From CAYVBN01 sp964538565 (GTDB lineage Bacteria > Pseudomonadota > Alphaproteobacteria > Rhizobiales > Xanthobacteraceae), in contig CAZIGW010000160.1 of the NCBI GenBank assembly GCA_964538565.1, positions 1 through 54,679 of the forward strand: a stretch of 54,679 nucleotides of DNA. The letters are read 5' to 3'. The notes beneath the pieces were generated by a model. It ran no database searches. It was not told the origin of the DNA and saw nothing but the letters and a program-made list of their open reading frames with translations. Numbering within the stretch: position 1 is the stretch's first letter; each line of letters starts with the position of its first letter. Below, piece by piece: positions 41,746 to 50,462 of this stretch. The position numbers and the translations under genes were made by a program.

Positions 41746-42345
41746 ATGAGCGGCCGCGCCTCCCGCATCTTTCTCGTGTTCGGCGCGTTCCTCACCGGCC
41801 TCGTCCTGTGCGCCGGCGTCATCCTGCTCATGTCCGGCCGCGGCTTCGGTCCGGCCCAGCCGCAGGCCGCCGCCATCGGCGGGCCGTTCCGGCTGATCGA
41901 CCAGGACGGCAAGGTCGTCACCGACCAGGACATGCGCGGCAAGCCGTTCCTGGTGTTCTTCGGCTTCACCCACTGCCCCGATGTCTGCCCCACCACGCTG
42001 TTCGAAATGTCCGAGGTCCTGCGCAATCTCGGGGCCGATGCCGACAAGCTCTCCGCGTTGTTCATCACGGTCGACCCCGAGCGCGACACGCCCGCGGCCA
42101 TAAAGGACTATCTGTCGAGTTTCGATCCGCACCTGCGCGGCCTCACCGGCGATGCGGCCGCGCTTGCGGCGGTCGCCAAGGAATATCGCGTCTACTACAA
42201 GAAGGTCCCGCTCGAGGGCGGCGACTACACGATGGACCACACGGCGATCGTCTACCTGATGGACAAGCAGGGCCGCTTCGTCGCGCCGTTCAGCCTCAAG
42301 CGCAGCGCCGAGGCGGCCGCCGCCGACCTGCGCCACTACCTCTGA
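41746..42345 (+). CDS. SCO1/SenC copper chaperone
   Basis: A 199-residue membrane-anchored thioredoxin-fold protein that delivers copper to the CuA centre of cytochrome c oxidase or acts as a thiol reductant. One N-terminal helix (about 8-29) anchors it. The copper ligands are Cys77 and Cys81 in THCPDVCPTTL and His165 in TMDHTAIVYL. ATG 41746 has GGGAG upstream. It is preceded by the small membrane protein and followed by a binding-protein gene after 36 bases. Confidence 0.93.
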   Translation: MSGRASRIFLVFGAFLTGLVLCAGVILLMSGRGFGPAQPQAAAIGGPFRLIDQDGKVVTDQDMRGKPFLVFFGFTHCPDVCPTTLFEMSEVLRNLGADADKLSALFITVDPERDTPAAIKDYLSSFDPHLRGLTGDAAALAAVAKEYRVYYKKVPLEGGDYTMDHTAIVYLMDKQGRFVAPFSLKRSAEAAAADLRHYL

Positions 42346-42381
42346 GGGTCCGAGAGTCGCAGAGACATCCGAGGTGGCGGA

Positions 42382-43287
42382 ATGCGCGGTTTCGACTGGA
42401 TGACGGCTTCCCGGGCGGCCGGATTGCTCGCGGGCCTCGCATGCCTGCTCGGCGCCACGCCCGTGGCGCAGGCGCAGTCGAGCCCGCCCCCTCCGGCGGC
42501 ATCGGCCGCCAGTCCGGCCGGCGCTGAGAGCGTGCCGGGTTTCTGGGATCCGCGGCGGCGACCCGAGCGGCCGGATCTCTCGCGCGTCACGGTCGTGCGC
42601 TTCATGACCGAGATGGACTATCCGCCGTTCAACTACGTCGGTCCTGACAACCACCTCGCCGGCTTCAACGTCGATCTCGCCCGCATGATTTGCGAGGAGC
42701 TCAAGCTCGCCTGCACGATGCAGATGCGCCGCTTCGACACGCTGTTCGACGCGCTCAACGACAACCGCGGGGATGCGGCGATCGCCTCGATCTCGGTCAC
42801 GCCCGAGACGCGCAAGCACGCCGATTTCAGCGATCCCTACTACCGCCCTGTCGCACGCTTCGTCGGGCTGCGCGATTCGTCCGTCGACGAGGTCCTTCCC
42901 GAGCAGCTGGAGGGCAAGAAGATCGGCGTCGTCGCCGGCACCGCGCACGAGGCCTATCTGCGCGCGCTCTTCACCGAAGCCGAGATCCATCCCTATCCGA
43001 ACGCGGAAGCCGCGCGCGAGGCACTGCGCCGCAAAGAGGTGGACCTGGTGTTCGGCGACGGATTCGCGCTCGCCTTCTGGCTCAACGGATCGGATTCGGA
43101 AGGATGCTGCGTGTTCCGTGGCGGGCCGTTCACGGAGAGCCGCTACTTCGGCGAGGGCATCGGCATCGCCGTCAAGCGCGGCAACGACACCCTGCGGCAG
43201 GCCTTCAACTGGGCGCTGTTCCAGCTCTGGGAGAAGGGCCGGTTCACGGATCTGTGGCTGCGCTATTTCCCCGTCAACCCGTTTTAA
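42382..43287 (+). CDS. family 3 extracellular solute-binding protein (polar amino acid type)
   Basis: A 301-residue periplasmic binding protein. The signal peptide ends near VAQAQS, and a Pro/Ala-rich linker precedes the SBP-3 core VVRFMTEMDYPPFNYVGPDNHLAGFNVDLARMICEEL. It continues with FDALNDNRGDAAIASISVTPETRKHADFSDPYYRPVARFVG and VDLVFGDGFALAFWLNG. The two adjacent cysteines in EGCCVFRGG are unusual. No permease or ATPase is nearby. Its position directly after SCO1 suggests one transcript, but a shared function is not evident. Confidence 0.87.
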   Translation: MRGFDWMTASRAAGLLAGLACLLGATPVAQAQSSPPPPAASAASPAGAESVPGFWDPRRRPERPDLSRVTVVRFMTEMDYPPFNYVGPDNHLAGFNVDLARMICEELKLACTMQMRRFDTLFDALNDNRGDAAIASISVTPETRKHADFSDPYYRPVARFVGLRDSSVDEVLPEQLEGKKIGVVAGTAHEAYLRALFTEAEIHPYPNAEAAREALRRKEVDLVFGDGFALAFWLNGSDSEGCCVFRGGPFTESRYFGEGIGIAVKRGNDTLRQAFNWALFQLWEKGRFTDLWLRYFPVNPF

Positions 43288-43328
43288 GGCCGGTTCCGAT
43301 CCGGCGGACGCGGGCCCCGCGCCGGTTT

Positions 43329-43496
43329 CGACGCCGGTCGCGAACCGGTGTCCACTTCGCCGGAAAATGCTCTATTCGGGTCGCATTTTCTGCGGCGAAC
43401 CGGTACCCACTTCGCCGGAAAATGCTCCAATCGACCGGCTCCTTGATGGGCGCATTGCGGTCGGCGCGCCGGTTTCCACTTCCGTGCGTCATGCGC
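43329..43496. repeat. cluster of three palindromic repeat variants before lysS
   Basis: Copies at about 43329-43370, 43383-43425 and 43447-43496. The middle one is best preserved: ends GCATTTTC / GAAAATGC with inner arms GGCGAA / TTCGCC. They occupy most of the 263 bases between the binding-protein gene and lysS. Confidence 0.78.
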
Positions 43497-43550
43497 TAGT
43501 GTCCGCGCCCGACGAAAGTCTGCGAACAACGCGAGATCCCGAAAGACGTG

Positions 43551-45197
43551 ATGTCCACAAACGCCGCCTCGACCGCCGACAACCTCCGCGAGATCGCCGA
43601 GAGCTCGACCGCCTGGCCGTTCGAGGAGGCGCGCAAGATCATCGCCCGGCTGCGGCGAAAACCGAAATCCGAGGTAATCTTCGAGACCGGCTACGGCCCG
43701 TCTGGCCTGCCGCACATCGGCACGTTCGGCGAGGTGGCGCGCACCACCATGGTGCGGCACGCGTTCCGGGTGCTCACCGATGACAGGATTCCGACGCGGC
43801 TGATCTGCTTTTCCGACGACATGGACGCGCTGCGCAAGGTTCCGGAGAACGTGCCGAACCGCGAGATGATGGCGCAGCATCTCGGGCAGCCGCTGACGCG
43901 CGTGCCCGACCCGTTCTCGAGCGAGCATCCCTCGTTCGGCGCCGCCAACAACGCGCGCCTGCGCGCCTTCCTCGATCATTTCGGGTTCGACTACGAGTTC
44001 GCCAGCGCGACCGACTACTACACGTCGGGGCGTTTCGACGCGACGCTTCTCAAGATGCTCGCGGTCTACGACCGCGTGATGGAGATCATCCTGCCCACGC
44101 TCGGGCCGGAGCGCCGCGCCACCTATTCGCCGTTCCTGCCGATCTCGCCGCGCACCGGCCAGGTCCTGCAGGTCCCGGTGATGGAACGTCATCTCGACAG
44201 GGGAACGATCGTCTACGTCGACCCCGACACGGGCGAGCGCGTCGAGACGCCGGTGACCGGCGGGCGCGTGAAGTGCCAGTGGAAGGCCGACTGGGCGATG
44301 CGCTGGACCGCGATCGGCGTCGACTACGAAATGGCCGGCAAGGACCTCATCGACTCGGTCAAGCTCTCGAGCGAGATCTGCAAGGCGCTCGGCGCGACGC
44401 CGCCCGAAGGCTTCAACTACGAGCTCTTCCTCGACGAGAAGGGTCAGAAGATCTCCAAGTCCAGGGGCAACGGGCTGACCATCGAGGAGTGGCTGCGCTA
44501 CGCCAGCCCGGAAAGTCTCGCGCTGTTCATGTATCGCGAGCCGAAGGCGGCCAAGCGCCTCTACTTCGACGTGATCCCGCGCCATGTCGACGACTACCAG
44601 CAGTTTCTCGAAGCCTACGCGCGGCAGGACACCAAGCAGCGGCTGTCCAATCCGGTCTGGCACATTCACTCCGGCAATCCGCCGCCCGCCGAGGTGCCGA
44701 TCTCGTTCTCGATGCTGCTCAACCTCGTCTCCGCCTCCAATGCGGAGAACGCCGAGACCCTGTGGGGCTTCATCGGCCGCTACTGGCCGGGCGTGACGCC
44801 GCAGTCGCATCCGCGGCTCAACGACCTGGTCGTTTACGCGATCCACTACTTCCGCGATTTCGTGCTGCCGGCGAAAAAGTTCCGCGAGCCGACGGACGCC
44901 GAGCGCGCCGCCCTGACCGACCTTCGCGACGCACTCTCCCGGCTTTCCCCCGACGCGACCGCCGAGCAGATCCAGGACGTCGTCTACGAGATCGGGCGGC
45001 GCGAACCGTTCCTCGACCGGAGCGGCAAGATCAAGACCCGCGACGGCAAGCCGGGCGTTTCGCTCGAATGGTTCAACATGCTGTACCAGGTGCTGCTCGG
45101 ACAGGAGAAGGGTCCGCGCTTCGGCTCGTTCGTGGCGGTCTACGGCATCCAGAACACGATCGACATGATCGACGGCGCGCTGGCGCGCTCGGCTTAG
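43551..45197 (+). CDS. lysS: class I lysyl-tRNA synthetase
   Basis: A 548-residue class I (archaeal-type) LysRS. It has the HIGH-like motif PSGLPHIG near residue 50 and the KMSKS loop QKISKSRGNG near 300, on a Rossmann core. The family blocks FETGYGPSGLPHIGTFGEVARTTMV, KCQWKADWAMRW and GYEMAGKDLIDS-like VDYEMAGKDLIDSVKLSSEI are evident, plus an alpha-helical anticodon-binding C-terminus. ATG 43551 is chosen over the GTG immediately before it. Many Alphaproteobacteria use class I LysRS, so the class II-like EpmA in this window is free for EF-P. Confidence 0.95.
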   Translation: MSTNAASTADNLREIAESSTAWPFEEARKIIARLRRKPKSEVIFETGYGPSGLPHIGTFGEVARTTMVRHAFRVLTDDRIPTRLICFSDDMDALRKVPENVPNREMMAQHLGQPLTRVPDPFSSEHPSFGAANNARLRAFLDHFGFDYEFASATDYYTSGRFDATLLKMLAVYDRVMEIILPTLGPERRATYSPFLPISPRTGQVLQVPVMERHLDRGTIVYVDPDTGERVETPVTGGRVKCQWKADWAMRWTAIGVDYEMAGKDLIDSVKLSSEICKALGATPPEGFNYELFLDEKGQKISKSRGNGLTIEEWLRYASPESLALFMYREPKAAKRLYFDVIPRHVDDYQQFLEAYARQDTKQRLSNPVWHIHSGNPPPAEVPISFSMLLNLVSASNAENAETLWGFIGRYWPGVTPQSHPRLNDLVVYAIHYFRDFVLPAKKFREPTDAERAALTDLRDALSRLSPDATAEQIQDVVYEIGRREPFLDRSGKIKTRDGKPGVSLEWFNMLYQVLLGQEKGPRFGSFVAVYGIQNTIDMIDGALARSA

Positions 45198-45240
45198 CGA
45201 TTTTCCGGCGAAATGGATACCGGTTCGCTGCAGAATTTGC
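45197..45240. repeat. palindromic repeat copy at the lysS stop
   Basis: GCGATTTTC at the left end and GAATTTGC at the right, with CCGGCGAA and ACCGGTTCGC inside. It begins at the last base of lysS and could form a 3'-end hairpin. Confidence 0.65.
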
Positions 45241-45325
45241 GACCGAACATGGAGTCGAGAGCACGTTCCGGATCCGCCAGACCGGAACGTGCTCGAGCGA
45301 CGGTTGTTGATCGGCGGGCGCCGGC

Positions 45326-46114
45326 TTGTTCGGCCGGCCGATCGTAGAGGGGGGAAGTCACATACCGGAATTGACGCTGTCCGCCCTGGCGCTGGTCGGG
45401 ATCACCATCCTCGTCACCTCGTTCATCGCCGGCGTCTTCGGGGTCGCCGGCGGGATGATGCTGCTCGGCGTGCTGCTGCTCGTCTTCGACGTCGCCACCG
45501 CCATGGTGATGTTCTCGATCCTGCAGTTCTTCTCGAACGCCTCGCGGGTCCTGCTCTGGCGCCACTACGTGCGCTGGCCGATCTTCTTCGCCTATCTGGT
45601 GGGCGGGGTGGCGGCGTTCGCGGCGATGCGCGCCATCGCCTTCGTGCCCAACAAGGCGATCGTCTATCTGGTGCTCGGGTTGATCCCGTTCACCGTCGAG
45701 ATCCTGCCGGCCGCCGCGCGGCCCAACATCGAGTGGCGCGGCGTGCCGCTGTTCACCGGCGCGGTGACGACCGTCGTGCAGCTCATCGCCGGCAGCGGCG
45801 GCCTGTTTCTCGACGTGTTCTTCCAGAAGAGCCTGCTCGATCGCAAGACCACGATCGCCACGAAGTCGATGACACAGCTGCTCGGCCACGTGTTCCGGGT
45901 GTCCTACTTCGCTTCGCTCGGCGGAACGGGCACCGCCATGCCGCCGTGGGCGCTGGCGGTCGCGGTGATGCTCGCGATCGGCGCCACCCTTCTCGCCCCG
46001 ATCCTGATCGAGCGCATGACCGACCACGGGTTCCGGCGCTGGACCCGCTACCTGATCTTCGGCGTCGCCACCGTCTATCTCGTACGAGCGGGCTTTCTGT
46101 TCTGGCACGGCTGA
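45326..46114 (+). CDS. TauE/SafE-family membrane permease
   Basis: A 262-residue (or shorter) polytopic protein of the sulfite exporter TauE/SafE family. The repeated glycine-rich motifs are FIAGVFGVAGGMMLLGVLLL in the first half and VVQLIAGSGGLFLDVFF plus SYFASLGGTGTAMPPWALAVAV in the second. About seven hydrophobic segments. No ATG is available: TTG 45326 gives the longest form, and TTG 45371, thirteen bases after GGGGGAAG, may be the real start. The substrate (sulfite, sulfoacetate, other anion) is not predictable. Confidence 0.82.
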   Translation: MFGRPIVEGGSHIPELTLSALALVGITILVTSFIAGVFGVAGGMMLLGVLLLVFDVATAMVMFSILQFFSNASRVLLWRHYVRWPIFFAYLVGGVAAFAAMRAIAFVPNKAIVYLVLGLIPFTVEILPAAARPNIEWRGVPLFTGAVTTVVQLIAGSGGLFLDVFFQKSLLDRKTTIATKSMTQLLGHVFRVSYFASLGGTGTAMPPWALAVAVMLAIGATLLAPILIERMTDHGFRRWTRYLIFGVATVYLVRAGFLFWHG

Positions 46115-46272
46115 GCGGCCTGTGCGGCAGACCCCGGTACCAGGCCGCAAGCCCGGGCGCGCGCAGCAGGCCGGGCCTGCGCGTGCGAGTTTTCATCGAC
46201 GGCCTCCATCCGGCTTGAACTGTGACATGCCCGCCCGATAGGGTCCGCCGGAATGCGCCAAGGAGATCTTTG

Positions 46273-47367
46273 GTGATCGGCCTGTTCGACCGCCTGGCCC
46301 GTCCGCTGCTGCGGGCACTCGATCCGGAGGACGCCCACGCCCTGACCGTCAGGGCGCTGCGGCTCACGCCGCTCGCTCGCCCGGCCGCGGACGACCCGCG
46401 GCTGAGGATCCGGGCGTTCGGGCTCAACTTCCCCAATCCGGTGGGAATCGCGGCCGGCTTCGACAAGAACGGCGAAGTCCCGGACCCCCTGCTGCGGCTC
46501 GGCTTCGGCTTCGTCGAGGTCGGCACCGTGACGCCGCGGCCGCAGCCCGGCAACCCGCGCCCGCGCCTGTTTCGCCTCGAGGCCGACGAGGGCGTCATCA
46601 ACCGCTTCGGGTTCAACAGCGAGGGCGAGCGCAAGGTGCTGGCGCGGCTCGCCGCGCGCGCCCACCACGGCGGCATCATCGGGGTGAACGTCGGCGCCAA
46701 CAAGGACGCCGAGGATCGCGGCGCCGACTACGTGCGCCTGATCGAATCCTTCGCCCCGGTCGCGAGCTATTTCACGGTCAACATTTCCTCGCCCAACACG
46801 CCCGGCCTGCGCGACCTGCAGCAGGCCTCCGCGCTCGACGATCTGCTCGCCCGCGTGGTCGCGGCGCGCGAGCGCGTCGCCCCGCGCGCCGGCCGCACCC
46901 CGGTGCTGCTCAAGATCGCACCGGACCTGACGCTGAGCGAGCTCGACGACGTCGTGGCGGTGGCGCGCCGGCGCGGGCTCGACGGCATGATCGTCGGCAA
47001 CACCACGATCCGCCGCCCGCTCGACCTGCGCGACCGGCAGACCGCGAAGCAGGCGGGCGGACTGTCGGGACGTCCGCTGTTCCGCCTCGCCACCCGGATG
47101 CTGGCCGAAACCTACGTGCGGGTCGAAGGCGCCTTTCCGCTGATCGGCGTCGGAGGCATCGATTCCGCCGCGACGGCGCTCGCCAAGCTGCGGGCCGGCG
47201 CCACGCTGGTGCAGCTCTATTCGGGGCTCGTCTTCCGCGGGCTGAAGCTCGTTCCCGAGATCAAGTCCGCTTTCCTGGACGCCCTCGACACCGCGCGCAC
47301 GCCCGCGCTGACGGACCTCGTCGGCGCCGAGGCGGCTGCAATGACAGCCGAACCGTGGCCCGCCTGA
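46273..47367 (+). CDS. pyrD: dihydroorotate dehydrogenase (quinone), class 2
   Basis: A 364-residue membrane-associated FMN enzyme oxidising dihydroorotate with quinone in pyrimidine synthesis. The amphipathic N-terminus typical of class 2 is LFDRLARPLLRALDPEDAHALTVRAL. Then come FPNPVGIAAGFDKNGE, EVGTVTPRPQPGNPRPRLFR, the catalytic Ser region FTVNISSPNTPGLRDLQ, and the FMN-phosphate loop IGVGGIDSA...LRAGATLVQLYSGLVF. GTG 46273 follows AGGAG with a good spacer. It is followed by a convergent small membrane gene. Confidence 0.95.
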   Translation: MIGLFDRLARPLLRALDPEDAHALTVRALRLTPLARPAADDPRLRIRAFGLNFPNPVGIAAGFDKNGEVPDPLLRLGFGFVEVGTVTPRPQPGNPRPRLFRLEADEGVINRFGFNSEGERKVLARLAARAHHGGIIGVNVGANKDAEDRGADYVRLIESFAPVASYFTVNISSPNTPGLRDLQQASALDDLLARVVAARERVAPRAGRTPVLLKIAPDLTLSELDDVVAVARRRGLDGMIVGNTTIRRPLDLRDRQTAKQAGGLSGRPLFRLATRMLAETYVRVEGAFPLIGVGGIDSAATALAKLRAGATLVQLYSGLVFRGLKLVPEIKSAFLDALDTARTPALTDLVGAEAAAMTAEPWPA

Positions 47368-47373
47368 GCGGGA

Positions 47374-47652
47374 TCAGAAGCGTCCGCCCGGCGCCTTGAG
47401 CAGGCGCAGGATCAGCCAGATCGGAATGACGAGCACGGCGCCGAGGAGGAAGTAGCGCCACAGCCACACGATGGCGTCGAAGCCCATGTTCCAGATCGAG
47501 CGGACGAGGCGCTCGATGCTGCGGAAGATGTTCCACGGGTCGAGCCCGAGCGCGACCAGGATGAAGCCGACCAGGATCGACAACAGCACGAGCCGCACGA
47601 TCACCGCGAGCGGCGGCCCGCCGAAGAAGCGGGCCATGGACCCATTCGACAT
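47374..47652 (-). CDS. small membrane protein (DUF6460-like)
   Basis: A 92-residue protein with two hydrophobic helices (about 15-36 and 62-84) separated by an amphipathic linker DPWNIFRSIERLVRSIWNMG, and a basic C-terminus LLKAPGGRF. It resembles the DUF6460 family of small alphaproteobacterial membrane proteins from memory; the function is unknown. It converges on pyrD (6 bases) and lies downstream of the DNA ligase on the same strand. Confidence 0.75.
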   Translation of the reverse strand: MSNGSMARFFGGPPLAVIVRLVLLSILVGFILVALGLDPWNIFRSIERLVRSIWNMGFDAIVWLWRYFLLGAVLVIPIWLILRLLKAPGGRF

Positions 47653-47732
47653 TCAACAATCTCCCAATCGAGTCGGCCGGCACTCTATCACGGCGGCGCG
47701 CACGACGCCTCCGGGCGCCGACTTGCGGATCC

Positions 47733-49400
47733 CTACGGATTGGATTTTTGGCGCGGCTCCAGCAGCTTGAGAAGGCTGTCCAGCCGATCGGCGTCGCGCG
47801 GCGGCTTGTCCCAGCGCAGACGGCTGATGCGGGGAAACCGCATGGCGACGCCAGACTTGTGCCGGGTCGAGCGCTGCAGCCCTTCGAACGCCACCTCGAA
47901 CACGAGGCCGCGGTCGCGTTCGTGCACCACCTCGCGCACCGGACCGAAACGGTCGACCGTGTGGCGGCGCACGAAGCGGTCGATCTCGGCGAGCTCCGCG
48001 TCGGTGAAACCGAAGTAGGCCTTGCCGACCGGCACCAGCTCCTCGGCGCCGTCGCGCGCCGCCCAGACGCCGAACGTGTAGTCCGAATAGTAGGACGACC
48101 GTTTCCCGTGCCCGCGCTGCGCATACATCAGCACGGCATCGACCACGAACGGATCGCGCTTCCATTTCCACCACAGCCCTTTGGGGCGGCCGGGCAGATA
48201 GGGTGCGTCGCGCCGCTTGAGCATAACACCTTCGATCGCATCGGCATCCGGGCCCGCGCCGGCGGCGGCCGGATCGGCGCGCGCGGCGGCCAGGTCCTCC
48301 CAGGCGGCGAATCGCACCAGCGGCGAGAGATCGATGCGCGGATCATCGATGCGCGCGACGAACTCCTCGAGCCGCGCGCGGCGTTGCGCGAACGGCCGCG
48401 CGCGCAGGTCCTGCGTGCCGTCGACGAGAAGATCGTAGACGCGCAGGTGCGCGGGAAATTCAGCCGTGAGCTTCGCGGTCACGCTCTTGCGATTGAGCCG
48501 CTGCTGCAGCACGTTGAACGACTGCACGCGACCGTCGCGCACGATCAGCAGTTCGCCGTCGAGCGCGCCCGGCAACCGGGGCGCATCGGCGAGATCGGGA
48601 AAGCTCGCCGAGATGTCCTCTCCGGCGCGCGAATAGAGCCGCCACGCGCGCGATCCGTCGCGGCGTGCGCCCGTCACCGCCTGCACCCGGATGCCGTCCC
48701 ATTTCCATTCCGCGACGAAATCGGCGGGATCGAGCGCGGCGAAATCGCTTTCGACGATCGCGTGCGAGAGCATGGGGGGCCGGAACGGAACCGGGTCCTC
48801 GGTCACCGGCCTGTCGGCGCGGCCTTCGACCCAGGCGAACAATTCGACGTAGGGCGGCGCAAGCCCCGGCCAGAGCAGCTCAACCTCATCCACGGTCCTG
48901 TCACCGAGAGCGGCGACGGCGGTTTTCGCAAGCCGCGCCGAGACGCCGATGCGCATCGCGCCGGTGACGAGCTTGAGCAGCGCCCAGCGGCCGACCTCAT
49001 CGAGCCCGTCGAGCCAGCGGGCGAGCTGCGCGGGCAGTTCGGACTTGCCGAGCGACGAGAGGCCCGTCACCACGTCCGAGAGCGTCGGCGCCGAATGGGC
49101 CGGCGCCGCGGAATTCGCCGAGAGCGCCGGCGCCGGCCACATCAGGGCGACGGTTTCCGAGAGGTCGCCCACGTAATCGTAGGAAAGCGCGAACAGCACC
49201 GGGTCGGTGCGCTGCGCGATCAGCGCGCGGATCAGTCCCGGCTTGGCATGCCGAAAGCTCAGCGCGCCGGTGAGCGCCGCGAGCGCATGGCCGCGCTCGG
49301 GATCGGGAACGCCGCGGAAATACTCGGTCATGAGCCGCAGCTTGCCGTTGCGGCCCGGCTCGTAGGCAAGGCGGTCGAGAAGCGCGGCGAAACGGTTCAC
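47733..49400 (-). CDS. ATP-dependent DNA ligase (Lhr/MPE-cluster type)
   Basis: A 555-residue ATP-dependent DNA ligase. An N-terminal DNA-binding domain (about 1-200) precedes the nucleotidyltransferase core with adenylated Lys233 in EWKWDGIRVQ. Motif III is PGALDGELLI, motif IV is IEGVMLKRRDAPYLPGR, motif V is LWWKWKRDPFVVDAVLMYA, and an OB domain follows (FGVWAARDGAEELVPVGKAY). GTG 49400 overlaps the stop of the MBL exonuclease by four bases (GTGA). This ligase class travels with an MBL exonuclease, Lhr-Core and a metallophosphoesterase, all present here, and is thought to act in DNA repair separate from NAD-ligase replication. Confidence 0.92.
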   Translation of the reverse strand: MNRFAALLDRLAYEPGRNGKLRLMTEYFRGVPDPERGHALAALTGALSFRHAKPGLIRALIAQRTDPVLFALSYDYVGDLSETVALMWPAPALSANSAAPAHSAPTLSDVVTGLSSLGKSELPAQLARWLDGLDEVGRWALLKLVTGAMRIGVSARLAKTAVAALGDRTVDEVELLWPGLAPPYVELFAWVEGRADRPVTEDPVPFRPPMLSHAIVESDFAALDPADFVAEWKWDGIRVQAVTGARRDGSRAWRLYSRAGEDISASFPDLADAPRLPGALDGELLIVRDGRVQSFNVLQQRLNRKSVTAKLTAEFPAHLRVYDLLVDGTQDLRARPFAQRRARLEEFVARIDDPRIDLSPLVRFAAWEDLAAARADPAAAGAGPDADAIEGVMLKRRDAPYLPGRPKGLWWKWKRDPFVVDAVLMYAQRGHGKRSSYYSDYTFGVWAARDGAEELVPVGKAYFGFTDAELAEIDRFVRRHTVDRFGPVREVVHERDRGLVFEVAFEGLQRSTRHKSGVAMRFPRISRLRWDKPPRDADRLDSLLKLLEPRQKSNP

Positions 49401-50434
49401 GCCTCGTCCTCCGCCGACGCGTGACCGGCCGCGTCCTCGTCCTCCTCGCCGTAGCCGCCGAGATGCAGCGGCCGCGCCTTCAGCCCGCGCGTGCCGCACC
49501 AATGCACCAGCGCCTCTTCGGCCCCGTGCGTGACCCAGATCTCCGAAGCGCCCGTCGCCGTGACGGTGGCGCAGAGCCCGTCCCAGTCGGCGTGATCGGA
49601 AATCACGAGCGGAAGCTCGATGCCACGCTGGCGCGCCCGCGCACGCACCCGCATCCATCCGGACGCGAACGCCGTGACCGGATCGGGAAAACGGCGCGTC
49701 CACACGTCTTTCAACGCCGACGGCGGACAGAGCGCGATGGCGCCGAGGAGCTCGCCCTTGGTGGCCGCGCGCGCGAGGCGGATGTCGCCGAGATCCATGC
49801 GTCCGCGATAGTACGTGGTGATCGCCTCCAGCCCGCCATGCAGATAGATCGGCGCGGACCATCCGGCGGCGCGCAGGAGCGCGATGAGGCGCTGCGCCTT
49901 GCCGAGCGCATAGGCGCCGACGAGGTGCGCGCGCTCGGGAAACACCGCGACCGAGGCGAGCAGCCTGCCGATCTCGCCCTTCGGGTCGCCGTGGCGGAAA
50001 ACCGGCAACCCGAACGTCGCCTCGGTAATGAACACGTCGCACGGGACAAGCTCGAAGGCGGCGCAGGTCGGATCCGCGACGTCCTTGTAGTCGCCCGACA
50101 CCACGATGCGCAGGCCGCGCGCCGCAACCGCGATCTGCGCCGAGCCGAGCACGTGGCCGGCCGGATGAAAGCTGACCGTCGCCTCGCCGAGCCGCAGCGT
50201 TTCGCCGTAGCCTGCCGCCTGGGCAGTGCCGGCGAAATCGGGGCCGTAGCGCAGCTCCATCAGGTCGAGCGTCTCGCGCGTCGCCAGCACCGCGCCGTGG
50301 CCCGGCCGCGCGTGGTCGGAATGGGCGTGCGTGATGAGCGCCTTGTCGACGGCCCGCACCGGATCGATATGGAAGCCGCCGAGCGGGCAGCAGAGCCCGG
50401 CGGGGGTCGACACGAGCAACTCTTCGGGGCGCAT
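49397..50434 (-). CDS. MBL-fold exonuclease (ligase-associated)
   Basis: A 345-residue metallo-beta-lactamase/beta-CASP-type nuclease. The metal site is HAHSDH at residues 36-41, with later ligands in PAGHVLGSAQ, VVSGDYKD, ISDHADWDG and THG. The family is annotated as ligase-associated DNA exonuclease or, formerly, mRNA 3'-end processing factor. ATG 50434 (RPEELLVSTPAGLCCPLGGFHIDP) is chosen over an ATG six codons earlier. It is translationally coupled to the ligase and divergent from the methyltransferase gene with only 28 bases between starts, so the promoters must overlap. Confidence 0.92.
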   Translation of the reverse strand: MRPEELLVSTPAGLCCPLGGFHIDPVRAVDKALITHAHSDHARPGHGAVLATRETLDLMELRYGPDFAGTAQAAGYGETLRLGEATVSFHPAGHVLGSAQIAVAARGLRIVVSGDYKDVADPTCAAFELVPCDVFITEATFGLPVFRHGDPKGEIGRLLASVAVFPERAHLVGAYALGKAQRLIALLRAAGWSAPIYLHGGLEAITTYYRGRMDLGDIRLARAATKGELLGAIALCPPSALKDVWTRRFPDPVTAFASGWMRVRARARQRGIELPLVISDHADWDGLCATVTATGASEIWVTHGAEEALVHWCGTRGLKARPLHLGGYGEEDEDAAGHASAEDEA

Positions 50435-50462
50435 GGCGATGAAATATGCCATAGGAGCCGCA

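Noticed and set aside
49401..50042. 5' extension of the DNA ligase frame
   Set aside because: It runs through the MBL exonuclease gene in another frame. The GTG at 49400 overlapping the exonuclease stop gives the normal ligase N-terminus.
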